Positions 1 through 4,896 of a stretch of DNA of 8,804 nt are shown one piece after another. A model generated the notes under the pieces. That model made no database searches. It had not been told where the DNA came from and worked only from the letters and a program-made list of their open reading frames with translations. Made by a program: the position numbers and the translations under genes. The DNA comes from Bacillota bacterium. Lineage in GTDB: Bacteria > Bacillota > Clostridia > Christensenellales > UMGS416. The stretch's first letter is position 1. Each line of letters starts with the position of its first letter. The DNA is taken from NCBI GenBank assembly GCA_023422005.1, contig JAEZSC010000040.1, forward strand, positions 1-8,804. Direction: 5' to 3'.

Positions 1-674
1 CCGGTTCCGGGATCGTAACAGCTCACCTGCCAGCCGCCCCATTGGGCCACCCACAGGTTGCCGTCGCGGTCTATCGTCATGCCATCGGGTGCGCCTTCGG
101 CGATGCGCACCACGGTGCGGCGGTTTGCGATTTCGCCGGTGGCGTCGTCATAATCGAAGGCGTCTACGACGCCGGTGGGCGTATCGGCGTAATACATCGT
201 TGTGCGGTCGGGGCTCCAGGCCAAGCCGTTGGAGATGGACACGCCCTCCACGAGCTTGTGACAGCTCATATCGGCGTCCAGCCGGTACAGGGCGCCCACG
301 CCGCGGCGTATGCAGGCGTTGTCCATGGTGCCCGCCCAAAAGCGCCCGGCAGGGTCGCACTTGCCGTCGTTAAAGCGGTTGCCCGTCAGGCCTGACTCCG
401 GGTCGTGGATGGGCGTGAGTTTGCCGGTGCTCTCCTCCACAAAAAAGAAACCGTGTTCCGCTGCCACCAGCAACCCGCCGCCTCGGCGCAGCACCACAGC
501 GCCCACTTGCTGGCCGATGGCTGCCACGAGGCGGTCTTCGCCGATGGCCGGGTCGAAGAAGCGGATCTCTCCCTTGGGGATGTCCACCCACCACAGGCCG
601 GCACGCTCTTCATCCCACAACGGCCCTTCCCCGGTTACCGCCTGCGCCCGTAGCACCAAATCAGACTTGATCAT
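1..674 (-). CDS. SMP-30/gluconolactonase-family sugar lactone hydrolase (3' end off the window)
   Basis: Family members are six-bladed beta-propeller enzymes that hydrolyse sugar lactones using one divalent metal, usually in the cytoplasm. The visible 224 codons show the family landmarks: GEGPLW with Glu16, RFNDGK (residues 100-105), SNGLAWSPD with Asn149 and PDGMTID with Asp197. Glu16, Asn149 and Asp197 match the usual metal ligands and Asn102/Asp103 the substrate region. The family is usually near 290 residues, so roughly the last quarter lies beyond the left edge. The ATG at 674 was chosen because AGGAGG lies 6 nt upstream. Transcription probably starts near 831 from a minus promoter at 838-867, leaving a leader of about 157 nt with several short hairpins, one (CTGCAT/ATGCAG, 688-708) just ahead of the ribosome binding site. 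Gluconolactonase and other lactonase or esterase specificities cannot be told apart here. Confidence 0.9.
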   Translation of the reverse strand, partial: MIKSDLVLRAQAVTGEGPLWDEERAGLWWVDIPKGEIRFFDPAIGEDRLVAAIGQQVGAVVLRRGGGLLVAAEHGFFFVEESTGKLTPIHDPESGLTGNRFNDGKCDPAGRFWAGTMDNACIRRGVGALYRLDADMSCHKLVEGVSISNGLAWSPDRTTMYYADTPTGVVDAFDYDDATGEIANRRTVVRIAEGAPDGMTIDRDGNLWVAQWGGWQVSCYDPGT

Positions 675-786
675 ATCGAACCTCCTGCTGCATTGGCCCA
701 CGATGCAGGCCGACCGGCAATTCCCGTTTGCGTGGGTGAGCGGGATGCTGAACATCCGGCCAGCCGCAAGCGTATTGCCTTGCTGT

Positions 787-815
787 TTGACAGCCTATAC
801 GGCCATTCCTATAAT
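787..815 (+). promoter_or_regulatory. Consensus SigA-type promoter for the TrmH-family gene
   Basis: TTGACA (787-792), a 17-nt spacer and TATAAT (810-815) make a perfect consensus promoter. The expected start near 822 gives a leader of about 47 nt before the ATG at 869. A CCATT/AATGG inverted repeat (803-807 and 813-817) overlaps the -10. This promoter faces the minus-strand promoter at 838-867, so the two transcripts would overlap by about 10 nt. Confidence 0.7.
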
Positions 816-837
816 GGTTCGTGTGCCCACCGTCCTT

Positions 838-867
838 ATCATAGCTGTGGGCTGATCGGGGTGTCAA
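838..867 (-). promoter_or_regulatory. SigA-type promoter for the SMP-30-family gene
   Basis: Read on the minus strand, TTGACA (862-867) is a perfect -35 and TATGAT (838-843) a 5/6 match -10, with an 18-nt spacer. No other AT-rich -10 candidate is visible between here and the ATG at 674. The -35 ends one base before the start codon of the divergent methyltransferase gene. Confidence 0.6.
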
Positions 868-868
868 G

Positions 869-1726
869 ATGAACACGGAAGAACTGCGGCGCAGGGCAGC
901 GCAGATGGGTGTGACAGCCTTTGAGGCAGGCATGGGCCACGAAGTGGTGCAGGCGGCACTCAAGGCCTCCCGAGGCAGCCTGCCGGGCCGTTTTCTGGCC
1001 GAGGGGCTGTGGCTCAACCGCCAGGCGGCCGAATATGGCGCCCGGGTTGAGTCGTTGCTGCTGTGCCCGGAGCTGCTCTATAGCGATGAGTGGATCGCCC
1101 AGTGTGACCGCATGATGGCTCACTGCGGCAGCGTGGCGCTGATCTCTATGCGGGTGTACGAGCGCCTGAGCGCCGATAAAAGCGACCGCGGCGCGTTGGG
1201 CGTTGTATGGGTGCCCCAGCATACCTTGGGGGACATCCCGACGGATGCGGCACTGCTGCTGGTGCTGGACGGCCTGGAGAACCCCGGCAACGTGGGCACG
1301 CTGATTCGAACCGCCGACGGCTCCGGCGCGGATGCTGTGATCCTGTGCAACCGCCGCACGGGGCTGAACAACCCCGCCATCGTGCGCAGCTCGCTGTGCA
1401 CGATGCTGACCAAGCCTGTGGTGGAGGCCAATGCCGAGGCCCTAGCGGATTTCCTTGCGGACAGGGGTTTCACGACCTACTTGGGTAAGGCCGAGGCCGC
1501 GCAGCGCTATAGCGACATCGCCTACGCCCGGCACAGCGCCATCGTCGTGGGCCATGAGAAATACGGCGTCAGCGATCTGTTTTTCCAACGGCCCCATGTG
1601 GGCGTTAGCATACCGATGCTGGGCCGTGTGGATTCGCTCAACGTGGCCGTGGCCGGCTCCATTCTGCTCTATGAGGCCGCCCGCAGCCATGGCTTTGCCG
1701 CGCCGGCGCATGGAGGCCGCCCGTAA
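869..1726 (+). CDS. SpoU/TrmH (SPOUT)-family RNA 2'-O-methyltransferase
   Basis: A 285-residue SPOUT-class methyltransferase, predicted to use S-adenosylmethionine to 2'-O-methylate a ribose in rRNA or tRNA in the cytoplasm. The first ~120 residues form a less conserved N-terminal region. The C-terminal catalytic domain has all three family motifs: motif 1 LDGLENPGNVGTLIRTA (133-149, with Asn138 and Arg147), motif 2 VVGHEKYGVSD (226-236, with Glu230) and motif 3 SIPMLGRVDSLNVAVA (247-262, with Ser256 and Asn258). Motif 2 reads GHEKYG where GSEGxG is more common. The ATG at 869 follows GGGGTG at 5-nt spacing, a weaker ribosome binding site than its neighbours have, behind a consensus promoter. 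It is transcribed alone, divergent from the lactonase-like gene and convergent with the SDR gene. The modified nucleotide cannot be deduced from sequence. Confidence 0.93.
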   Translation: MNTEELRRRAAQMGVTAFEAGMGHEVVQAALKASRGSLPGRFLAEGLWLNRQAAEYGARVESLLLCPELLYSDEWIAQCDRMMAHCGSVALISMRVYERLSADKSDRGALGVVWVPQHTLGDIPTDAALLLVLDGLENPGNVGTLIRTADGSGADAVILCNRRTGLNNPAIVRSSLCTMLTKPVVEANAEALADFLADRGFTTYLGKAEAAQRYSDIAYARHSAIVVGHEKYGVSDLFFQRPHVGVSIPMLGRVDSLNVAVAGSILLYEAARSHGFAAPAHGGRP

Positions 1727-1735
1727 GAGCGGCGA

Positions 1736-2488
1736 TCATTCCACATAGATCATCTTTTTGGTCATGCCGCCGTCGATGACGAGGTTCTGGCCATTGACAA
1801 ATTCGTTGCCTTCTTCACATAGATACAGGCAGGCCCGGGCGATGTCCGAGGGCCGGCCTACGCGTCCGCTGAAATGCTGGCTGTGGTCGGCCTCGGTCAG
1901 GCGTTCATAGCCGCCGGTGCAGATCCAGCCGGGGGAGAGGACGTTGACGCGGATGCGGTCCGGCGCAAGGCTTGCGGCCAGCGCGTGGGTCAGCGCCACC
2001 AGACCGCCCTTGCTGGCAGCGTAGGCCTCGGTGTTGGGCTCACTCATCAGTGCCCGGGTGGATGCGATGTTGACGATGCTGCCGCCGCCCCGGGCTCGCA
2101 GATGCGGGATGGCCCGCCGGGCGCACAAAAAGGCTGCCCGCAAGTTGACATTCAGCACATAGTCCCAATCCTCCACCGGCAGCGCCTCCGGCGGCGCGCC
2201 GCGGCCCAGCCCGGCGCAGTTGATCCAGATGTCCAGCGCGCCCAATGCCTTTGCCGCGGCGTCCACCGCCGCCTCGGAGTCTTGCGCTCGCGAGAGGTCC
2301 GCTGTTATGAATATCGCCGTATGCCCGGCGGCACGAAGCTCATCCTGCAGCCGCAGCCCGGCATCCTTGCCGATGTCCACAATGGCCACCGCCGCGCCCC
2401 GCGCAGCGAACTGCGCCACGATCTCCCGGCCGATGCCCCCGGCGCCGCCGGTCACCGCCACGGCCTTGCCAGCGAAGTTTTTATCCAT
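1736..2488 (-). CDS. SDR-family NAD(P)-dependent oxidoreductase
   Basis: A classical short-chain dehydrogenase/reductase of 250 residues, the usual family length: a single Rossmann fold oxidising or reducing an alcohol/ketone with a nicotinamide cofactor. It shows the glycine motif TGGAGGIG (13-20), Asp38 at the end of the second strand (suggesting NAD(H) over NADP(H)), NCAG (90-93), structural Asn115, and the catalytic Ser143, Tyr156 and Lys160 (YAASK). The C-terminal VIDGGM is typical. The frame stays open upstream to 2614, but the start is placed at the ATG at 2488 because AGGAGG lies 7 nt ahead and the cofactor motif then falls at residue 13; the extension would also run into the repeated hairpin block. 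The substrate is unknown; gluconate or other sugar dehydrogenases and 3-oxoacyl reductases share this architecture. A promoter lies at 2516-2544. Confidence 0.95.
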   Translation of the reverse strand: MDKNFAGKAVAVTGGAGGIGREIVAQFAARGAAVAIVDIGKDAGLRLQDELRAAGHTAIFITADLSRAQDSEAAVDAAAKALGALDIWINCAGLGRGAPPEALPVEDWDYVLNVNLRAAFLCARRAIPHLRARGGGSIVNIASTRALMSEPNTEAYAASKGGLVALTHALAASLAPDRIRVNVLSPGWICTGGYERLTEADHSQHFSGRVGRPSDIARACLYLCEEGNEFVNGQNLVIDGGMTKKMIYVE

Positions 2489-2515
2489 GGTCACGCCTCC
2501 TGTCTTTTCCATGCA

Positions 2516-2544
2516 ATCATAGCGCAGCTCAAGATCGTCGGCAA
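2516..2544 (-). promoter_or_regulatory. SigA-type promoter for the SDR gene
   Basis: On the minus strand TTGCCG (2539-2544), a 17-nt spacer and TATGAT (2516-2521) lie just upstream of the SDR ATG at 2488, giving a leader of about 20 nt. The -35 overlaps the left edge of the repeated hairpin block, so whatever binds or is transcribed there could affect SDR expression. Confidence 0.5.
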
Positions 2545-2618
2545 GGGGAGGGGATTTCGCACCTGCTGTTGCGACCAAAGGGCTTTCCGATCGCCCTTTG
2601 GAAACCTTCGGCACCCAT
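2542..2618 (+). repeat. Repeated hairpin block, copy A (5' part of the duplicated non-coding unit)
   Basis: A 77-bp block about 80% identical to 4252-4328, in the same orientation. It holds three elements in order: a short stem TCGCA/TGCGA (2557-2561 and 2570-2574); a perfect 9-bp stem CCAAAGGGC/GCCCTTTGG (2575-2583 and 2593-2601) with a 9-nt loop; and CCTTCGG (2605-2611), a possible UUCG tetraloop. In copy B the short stem reads TCGCG/CGCGA, a compensatory change at one pair. The block is followed by an AT-rich TATG-containing stretch and GTGACTAAC. Whether it belongs to the RNA or is a regulatory DNA element just upstream cannot be settled by eye. Confidence 0.8.
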
Positions 2619-2634
2619 ATTATGAATGATTATG

Positions 2635-2880
2635 TATGAATGTGACTAACACGGCAGGCTCGTGGGAGCGGGTTTCGACGGGTGAACGTTGTTGCCGACC
2701 GACGGTTTACCCGCCGGGAGGAGACTGACATTCAGGCAGAATCGCTCAAAAAAATCCCGCTACAGAGGTCCCCTTCGTACCCAAAACCTCTTTAAAAGAC
2801 GGACTCACAAAGGCCCGCTGGCGACATGTGCGGCAGCGGGCAACGAGTGCTAGAGAGCAAGGTGAGCACAAGCTAGGGGT
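2635..2880 (+). ncRNA. Candidate structured non-coding RNA, copy A
   Basis: Homologous to the unit at 4345-4584. It has a conserved core: CCGACC leading into a hairpin CCGACGG/CCGCCGG (2699-2705 and 2711-2717, loop TTTAC, one A-C mismatch), followed by GGGAGGA and a TGAC-type tail (to 2730). About 118 nt after the core start comes a strong 8-bp hairpin GCCCGCTG/CAGCGGGC (2813-2820 and 2834-2841), then AACGA, TAG and CAAGGT elements also present in copy B. Other stems (AGAGGT/ACCTCT at 2765-2770 and 2785-2790; GTGCT/AGCAC near 2846 and 2865) are local. No reading frame is conserved between the copies. The plus strand is favoured because the 3' end runs into a strong hairpin at 2885-2911. Size and architecture recall clostridial RNAs such as the raiA motif; this is a guess from general knowledge. 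The 5' end is uncertain and may include 2542-2634. Confidence 0.55.
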
Positions 2881-2884
2881 GGTC

Positions 2885-2911
2885 TCGGCGGGGGAGAAGT
2901 TCCCCCGCCGA
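2885..2911. terminator. Strong GC hairpin between RNA copy A and the zinc-ribbon gene
   Basis: An 11-bp perfect stem, TCGGCGGGGGA (2885-2895) against TCCCCCGCCGA (2901-2911), with a 5-nt loop, lies between two convergent units. A smaller hairpin GGCG/CGCC (2914-2925) overlaps the zinc-ribbon stop codon. Neither strand has a clear T-run after the stem, so it is not a textbook intrinsic terminator; it may be a bidirectional terminator or an RNA 3' stabiliser. Confidence 0.45.
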
Positions 2912-2918
2912 AAGGCGT

Positions 2919-3170
2919 TTACGCCCAGCGCTTCAGCTTGGGAAAGAACTCCTTCATGGCCGCGCGGGCGGTGTCAGCATCGGGATAGGCCTTTGCCTCC
3001 AGTGTGTAGGGGATGCAGGTCTCGATCATCTGGTCCAGCGTTTCCTCACCGGTGAAAGCGCCGTCCTTGAAGCAGTAATGGCAGTATTCAGGGTTTTTGG
3101 TACCGTCGGCGTTGGTGCCCAGCACGTCGTCGGCCAAGGGCATGGCGCAGCTTTGGCAAATGTGTTCCAT
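2919..3170 (-). CDS. Small zinc-ribbon domain protein
   Basis: An 83-residue protein with two CxxC pairs (Cys5/Cys8 and Cys30/Cys33), in CQSCAMPL and EYCHYCFKDG contexts, followed by a helical C-terminal half with TLDQMIE. This matches the stand-alone putative zinc-ribbon family common in Clostridia and Bacteroidetes, whose members bind one zinc through the four cysteines; their function is not established. The ATG at 3170 is preceded by GGGAG about 10 nt upstream. It diverges from the TIM-barrel gene; an extended -10 (TGATACAAT, minus strand) lies at 3201-3209. Its 3' end meets the strong hairpin that also ends RNA copy A. Confidence 0.88.
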   Translation of the reverse strand: MEHICQSCAMPLADDVLGTNADGTKNPEYCHYCFKDGAFTGEETLDQMIETCIPYTLEAKAYPDADTARAAMKEFFPKLKRWA

Positions 3171-3200
3171 CGGTGGAATTCTCCCTTCGTGTTTGATTCC

Positions 3201-3234
3201 ATTGTATCAGACGAACATGACAAGAGCCTGTCAT
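3201..3234 (-). promoter_or_regulatory. Extended -10 and palindromic operator candidate upstream of the zinc-ribbon gene
   Basis: On the minus strand TGATACAAT (3201-3209) is an extended -10; there is no good -35, as expected for that class. A perfect inverted repeat ATGACA-N6-TGTCAT (3217-3222 and 3229-3234) sits exactly where the -35 would be, the usual place for a repressor or activator site. The binding protein is unknown. Confidence 0.4.
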
Positions 3235-3279
3235 ATTCAAAATACATCCGCATGTTCCTTTGCGTTGCCGGCAAAAGCC

Positions 3280-3308
3280 TTGCGCGGGAAAGGGTTCCAT
3301 AGTATTCT
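3280..3308 (+). promoter_or_regulatory. Weak SigA-type promoter for the TIM-barrel gene
   Basis: TTGCGC (3280-3285), a 17-nt spacer and TATTCT (3303-3308) make a below-consensus promoter, giving a leader of about 33 nt before the ATG at 3347. Confidence 0.35.
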
Positions 3309-3346
3309 AGTAACGTTCCAAATCCACAAGTGAAAGGGTGAAATAC

Positions 3347-4183
3347 ATGAAGAAACTGCCTGTGGCGCTGCAGCTTTACACCGTGCGCGACGCGTCGGAG
3401 AAGGATTTCTTTGGCGTGTTGGCTCAGGTGAAGGCGATGGGCTATGACTACGTCGAGATGACGGCGGACTTCTTTGGCCATACGGCTCAGGAGATCCGCG
3501 CTGAAATGGACAAGCTGGGCCTGCGCTGCGTATCCGCCCATGTGCCCATTGACATGCTGTTGGGCGATCTGGAGGGCACGCTGACGACGTTCCAGACCTT
3601 GGGCTGCGAATACATCGCTGTGCCGTGGCTGGATGAGCCCCGCCGCCCCGGCCACCCCGGCTACGCCGCCGTGGTGGAAGGAATCCAACGCATCGGCCGC
3701 GCCAGCCACGCCCGCGGCATTACGCTGCTGTATCACAACCACGACTTCGAGTTCGTCAAGCTGGACGGCCAGTACGCGCTGGACATCCTTTACAACTCGG
3801 TGGAGCCCGAGTATCTGCAGAGCGAGATAGACACCTGCTGGGTAAACGTGGCTGGTGAGGATCCTGCCGCCTACGTGCGCAAGTATGCCAACCGCTGCCC
3901 GGTCGTGCACCTGAAGGATTTCGTGATGCCCGGGAAGAAGCCCTCGCAGCTTTACGCGCTCATCGATGAGACCGGCAAGGACGACGCTGCCGTGGGCGGC
4001 GACACCGAAGCCTTCGACTTCCGCCCGCTGGGCATGGGCGTGCAGAACTTCCCTGCGATACTGGAAGCGGCCAGCGACGCCGGCGCCAAATATGTCGTCG
4101 TGGAGCAGGACCGCTCCTCCCAGCGCCCCTCGCTGGAGGCCGCCCGCATCAGCAGAGAATACTTGAGGTCTCTCGGGCTGTAA
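3347..4183 (+). CDS. Sugar phosphate isomerase/epimerase-family protein (xylose isomerase-like TIM barrel)
   Basis: A 278-residue protein of the AP-endonuclease-2/xylose isomerase-like TIM-barrel family, whose members isomerise or epimerise sugars and polyols (or dehydrate inosose) with a divalent metal in the cytoplasm. Recognisable segments, in order: LQLYTVRD at the N-terminus, MGYDYVEMT (31-39), SAHVPID, LLYHNHDFEF (127-136), SEIDTCWVN (159-167), PVVHLKDF (185-192) and YVVVEQD (249-255). Asp162, His188 and Glu253 are likely metal ligands by family analogy. The ATG at 3347 is preferred over the in-frame GTG at 3338 because AAAGGGTG lies about 6 nt ahead of it and the GTG falls inside that ribosome binding site. 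It is a single-gene unit divergent from the zinc-ribbon gene; downstream lies RNA copy B. The substrate cannot be assigned. Confidence 0.92.
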   Translation: MKKLPVALQLYTVRDASEKDFFGVLAQVKAMGYDYVEMTADFFGHTAQEIRAEMDKLGLRCVSAHVPIDMLLGDLEGTLTTFQTLGCEYIAVPWLDEPRRPGHPGYAAVVEGIQRIGRASHARGITLLYHNHDFEFVKLDGQYALDILYNSVEPEYLQSEIDTCWVNVAGEDPAAYVRKYANRCPVVHLKDFVMPGKKPSQLYALIDETGKDDAAVGGDTEAFDFRPLGMGVQNFPAILEAASDAGAKYVVVEQDRSSQRPSLEAARISREYLRSLGL

Positions 4184-4251
4184 CACTCCATATATCGGTA
4201 GTTGCTGCTTTCAGGGGCTGGCGTTCTAAGCGCATATGTGCGTGCATCATT

Positions 4252-4328
4252 CAAGGGGACGGAGATTTCGCGCCTGTGGGCGCGACCAAAGGGCTTTCCG
4301 ATCGCCCTTTGGATACCTTCGGCCCCAT
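4252..4328 (+). repeat. Repeated hairpin block, copy B
   Basis: The second copy of the block at 2542-2618, same orientation. The first stem is TCGCGCC/GGCGCGA (4268-4274 and 4279-4285), longer than in copy A; the second is the identical 27-bp CCAAAGGGC/GCCCTTTGG hairpin (4286-4294 and 4304-4312); CCTTCGG is at 4316-4322. It is followed by TATGCTAATAT and GTGACCAAC, matching the AT-rich stretch and GTGACTAAC after copy A. It lies 68 bp after the TIM-barrel stop, so it could also help terminate that gene. Copy A has no upstream plus-strand gene to terminate, so termination alone does not explain the block. Confidence 0.8.
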
Positions 4329-4344
4329 CTCTTGGATGCGTATG

Positions 4345-4584
4345 CTAATATGTGACCAACGACAGTCCTTTTTCTATAACTGCCAAGAAGGAGAGGGCAG
4401 CGCTCCTTACCGACCGCCGGTTCATCCGGCGGGAGGAAATGATAAACGAGAACGAAGCGGGTACAGAAACCCGCCCACAGGCGATCCATCGACCTTTATA
4501 AACATGCATGAGGAGCAGGGCGGGAGATCGTCCGGCGACGGTTATCGCCGGGCGATGAACGATAGCCAGAACAAGGTAACTAAA
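4345..4584 (+). ncRNA. Candidate structured non-coding RNA, copy B
   Basis: Paralogue of the unit at 2635-2880. The core CCGACC leads into a perfect hairpin CCGCCGG/CCGGCGG (4414-4420 and 4426-4432, loop TTCAT), followed by GGGAGGA and a TGATA tail. In copy A the central pair of this stem is an A-C mismatch. Upstream stems are CTGCC/GGCAG (4380-4384 and 4396-4400) or, as an alternative, AAGGAG/CTCCTT (about 4388-4408). Downstream are GCGGG/CCCGC (about 4457-4474) and a 12-bp hairpin with one G-U pair (4527-4538 and 4545-4556), 117 nt after the core start against 118 in copy A. The 3' part carries AACGA, TAG and CAAGGT as in copy A. No shared coding frame is present. Strand and family remain inferred; the true 5' end could be as early as 4252 and the 3' end may include the hairpin at 4585-4614. 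Confidence 0.55.
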
Positions 4585-4614
4585 TCGGCTTCGACGCAAC
4601 AGCGTCGAAGCCGA
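4585..4614. terminator. 13-bp hairpin terminator, probably shared by two opposing transcripts
   Basis: A perfect stem TCGGCTTCGACGC (4585-4597) / GCGTCGAAGCCGA (4602-4614) with a 4-nt loop. On the minus strand it is followed by TTTAGTT, a modest T-rich tail; on the plus strand by ATATGTGTG, which is weaker. It stands at the 3' end of RNA copy B and at the end of the possible minus-strand transcript from 4764. Confidence 0.6.
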
Positions 4615-4669
4615 ATATGTGTGTGATAGCGGGTATGGTTGGTGTAAGGTCATGTGTCCCTGGCAAGCC

Positions 4670-4732
4670 TTAAGCGTTGGGGTTTGCTAACGGCTGCAGC
4701 CGGGGAAAAATGGAGGGCCGGGGTTCATCCAT
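4670..4732 (-). CDS. Possible 20-residue small peptide
   Basis: An ATG at 4732 opens a 20-codon frame (begins MDEPRPS, ends ANPNA, five prolines) closed by TAA, with AGGAG 7 nt upstream. An overlapping alternative frame starts at the ATG at 4737 (16 residues, to TAG at 4687) with another AGGAG at 7 nt. Having two overlapping candidates is a reason for caution. It resembles no family I know. Confidence 0.2.
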   Translation of the reverse strand: MDEPRPSIFPRLQPLANPNA

Positions 4733-4770
4733 CGCATCGCTCCTCTCCTGTTGGCTAGCCTGTTGGGTGC

Positions 4771-4799
4771 ATTTTAGCACCGTGCTAAGCAGCCTTCAA
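4771..4799 (-). promoter_or_regulatory. Promoter with an overlapping TTAGCAC palindrome
   Basis: On the minus strand TTGAAG (4794-4799), a 17-nt spacer and TAAAAT (4771-4776). A perfect palindrome TTAGCAC-C-GTGCTAA (4774-4788) covers part of the -10 and the spacer, a classic repressor position. The half-site resembles part of CIRCE but the spacing does not fit. Confidence 0.4.
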
Positions 4800-4848
4800 C
4801 CGTTTGGAGCCAATGTTTACCATATCATTACAGGTGTAAAACGATGGT

Positions 4849-4887
4849 AAAAATGCGGGGCTCATGGTTGGCATGAACGGACCCCGC
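4849..4887 (-). terminator. Intrinsic terminator of the G5/3D gene
   Basis: Read on the minus strand, GCGGGG and CCCCGC (4882-4887 and 4855-4860) enclose a second stem TTCATG/CATGAG, followed by ATTTTT. It lies 10 bp after the stop codon of the 3D-domain gene. A further inverted repeat TTTACCAT/ATGGTAAA (4816-4823 and 4844-4851) follows and may be a backup. Confidence 0.65.
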
Positions 4888-4896
4888 AACAACCCG

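Larger units (their letters stand above)
4585..4764 (-). ncRNA. Possible short minus-strand transcript (small RNA or small-peptide mRNA)
   Basis: The 4615-4854 stretch has no long ORF but shows a full transcription unit on the minus strand: promoter at 4771-4799, predicted start near 4764, two AGGAG motifs around 4738-4748, a 20-codon ORF at 4670-4732 and the hairpin terminator at 4585-4614. The implied RNA is about 180 nt. No known RNA family was recognised. Only the signals support it, so it is tentative. Confidence 0.3.

Noticed and set aside
2489..2614. N-terminal extension of the SDR protein
   Set aside because: It would include the promoter and the repeated hairpin block; the ATG at 2488 has an excellent AGGAGG and standard domain spacing.
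1874..2629. 251-codon plus-strand frame
   Set aside because: Antisense shadow of the SDR gene, whose cofactor and catalytic motifs are intact.
2661..2690. tmRNA-like start (GGTTTCGACGGG) in RNA copy A
   Set aside because: The motif is absent from copy B, there is no tag-peptide frame followed by the tRNA-like 3' part, and no CCA end is seen.
3026..4186. Long minus-strand frame opposite the TIM-barrel gene (386 codons)
   Set aside because: It overlaps both the zinc-ribbon and TIM-barrel genes, has no family motifs, and is a shadow caused by high GC at third positions.
4439..4500. Small peptide starting at the ATG after GGGAGGA in RNA copy B
   Set aside because: The GGAGG is too close to the ATG and the matching frame in copy A has no ATG and no similar sequence; the conservation is structural.
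4568..4582. Similarity of GAACAAGGTAACTA in copy B to the 3' end of 16S rRNA
   Set aside because: Only about a dozen bases, not shared by copy A beyond CAAGGT, and no other rRNA sequence is around.
4774..4788. CIRCE (HrcA) element
   Set aside because: The TTAGCAC half-site is right, but CIRCE has TTAGCACTC-N9-GAGTGCTAA; here the halves are one base apart and no heat-shock gene follows.
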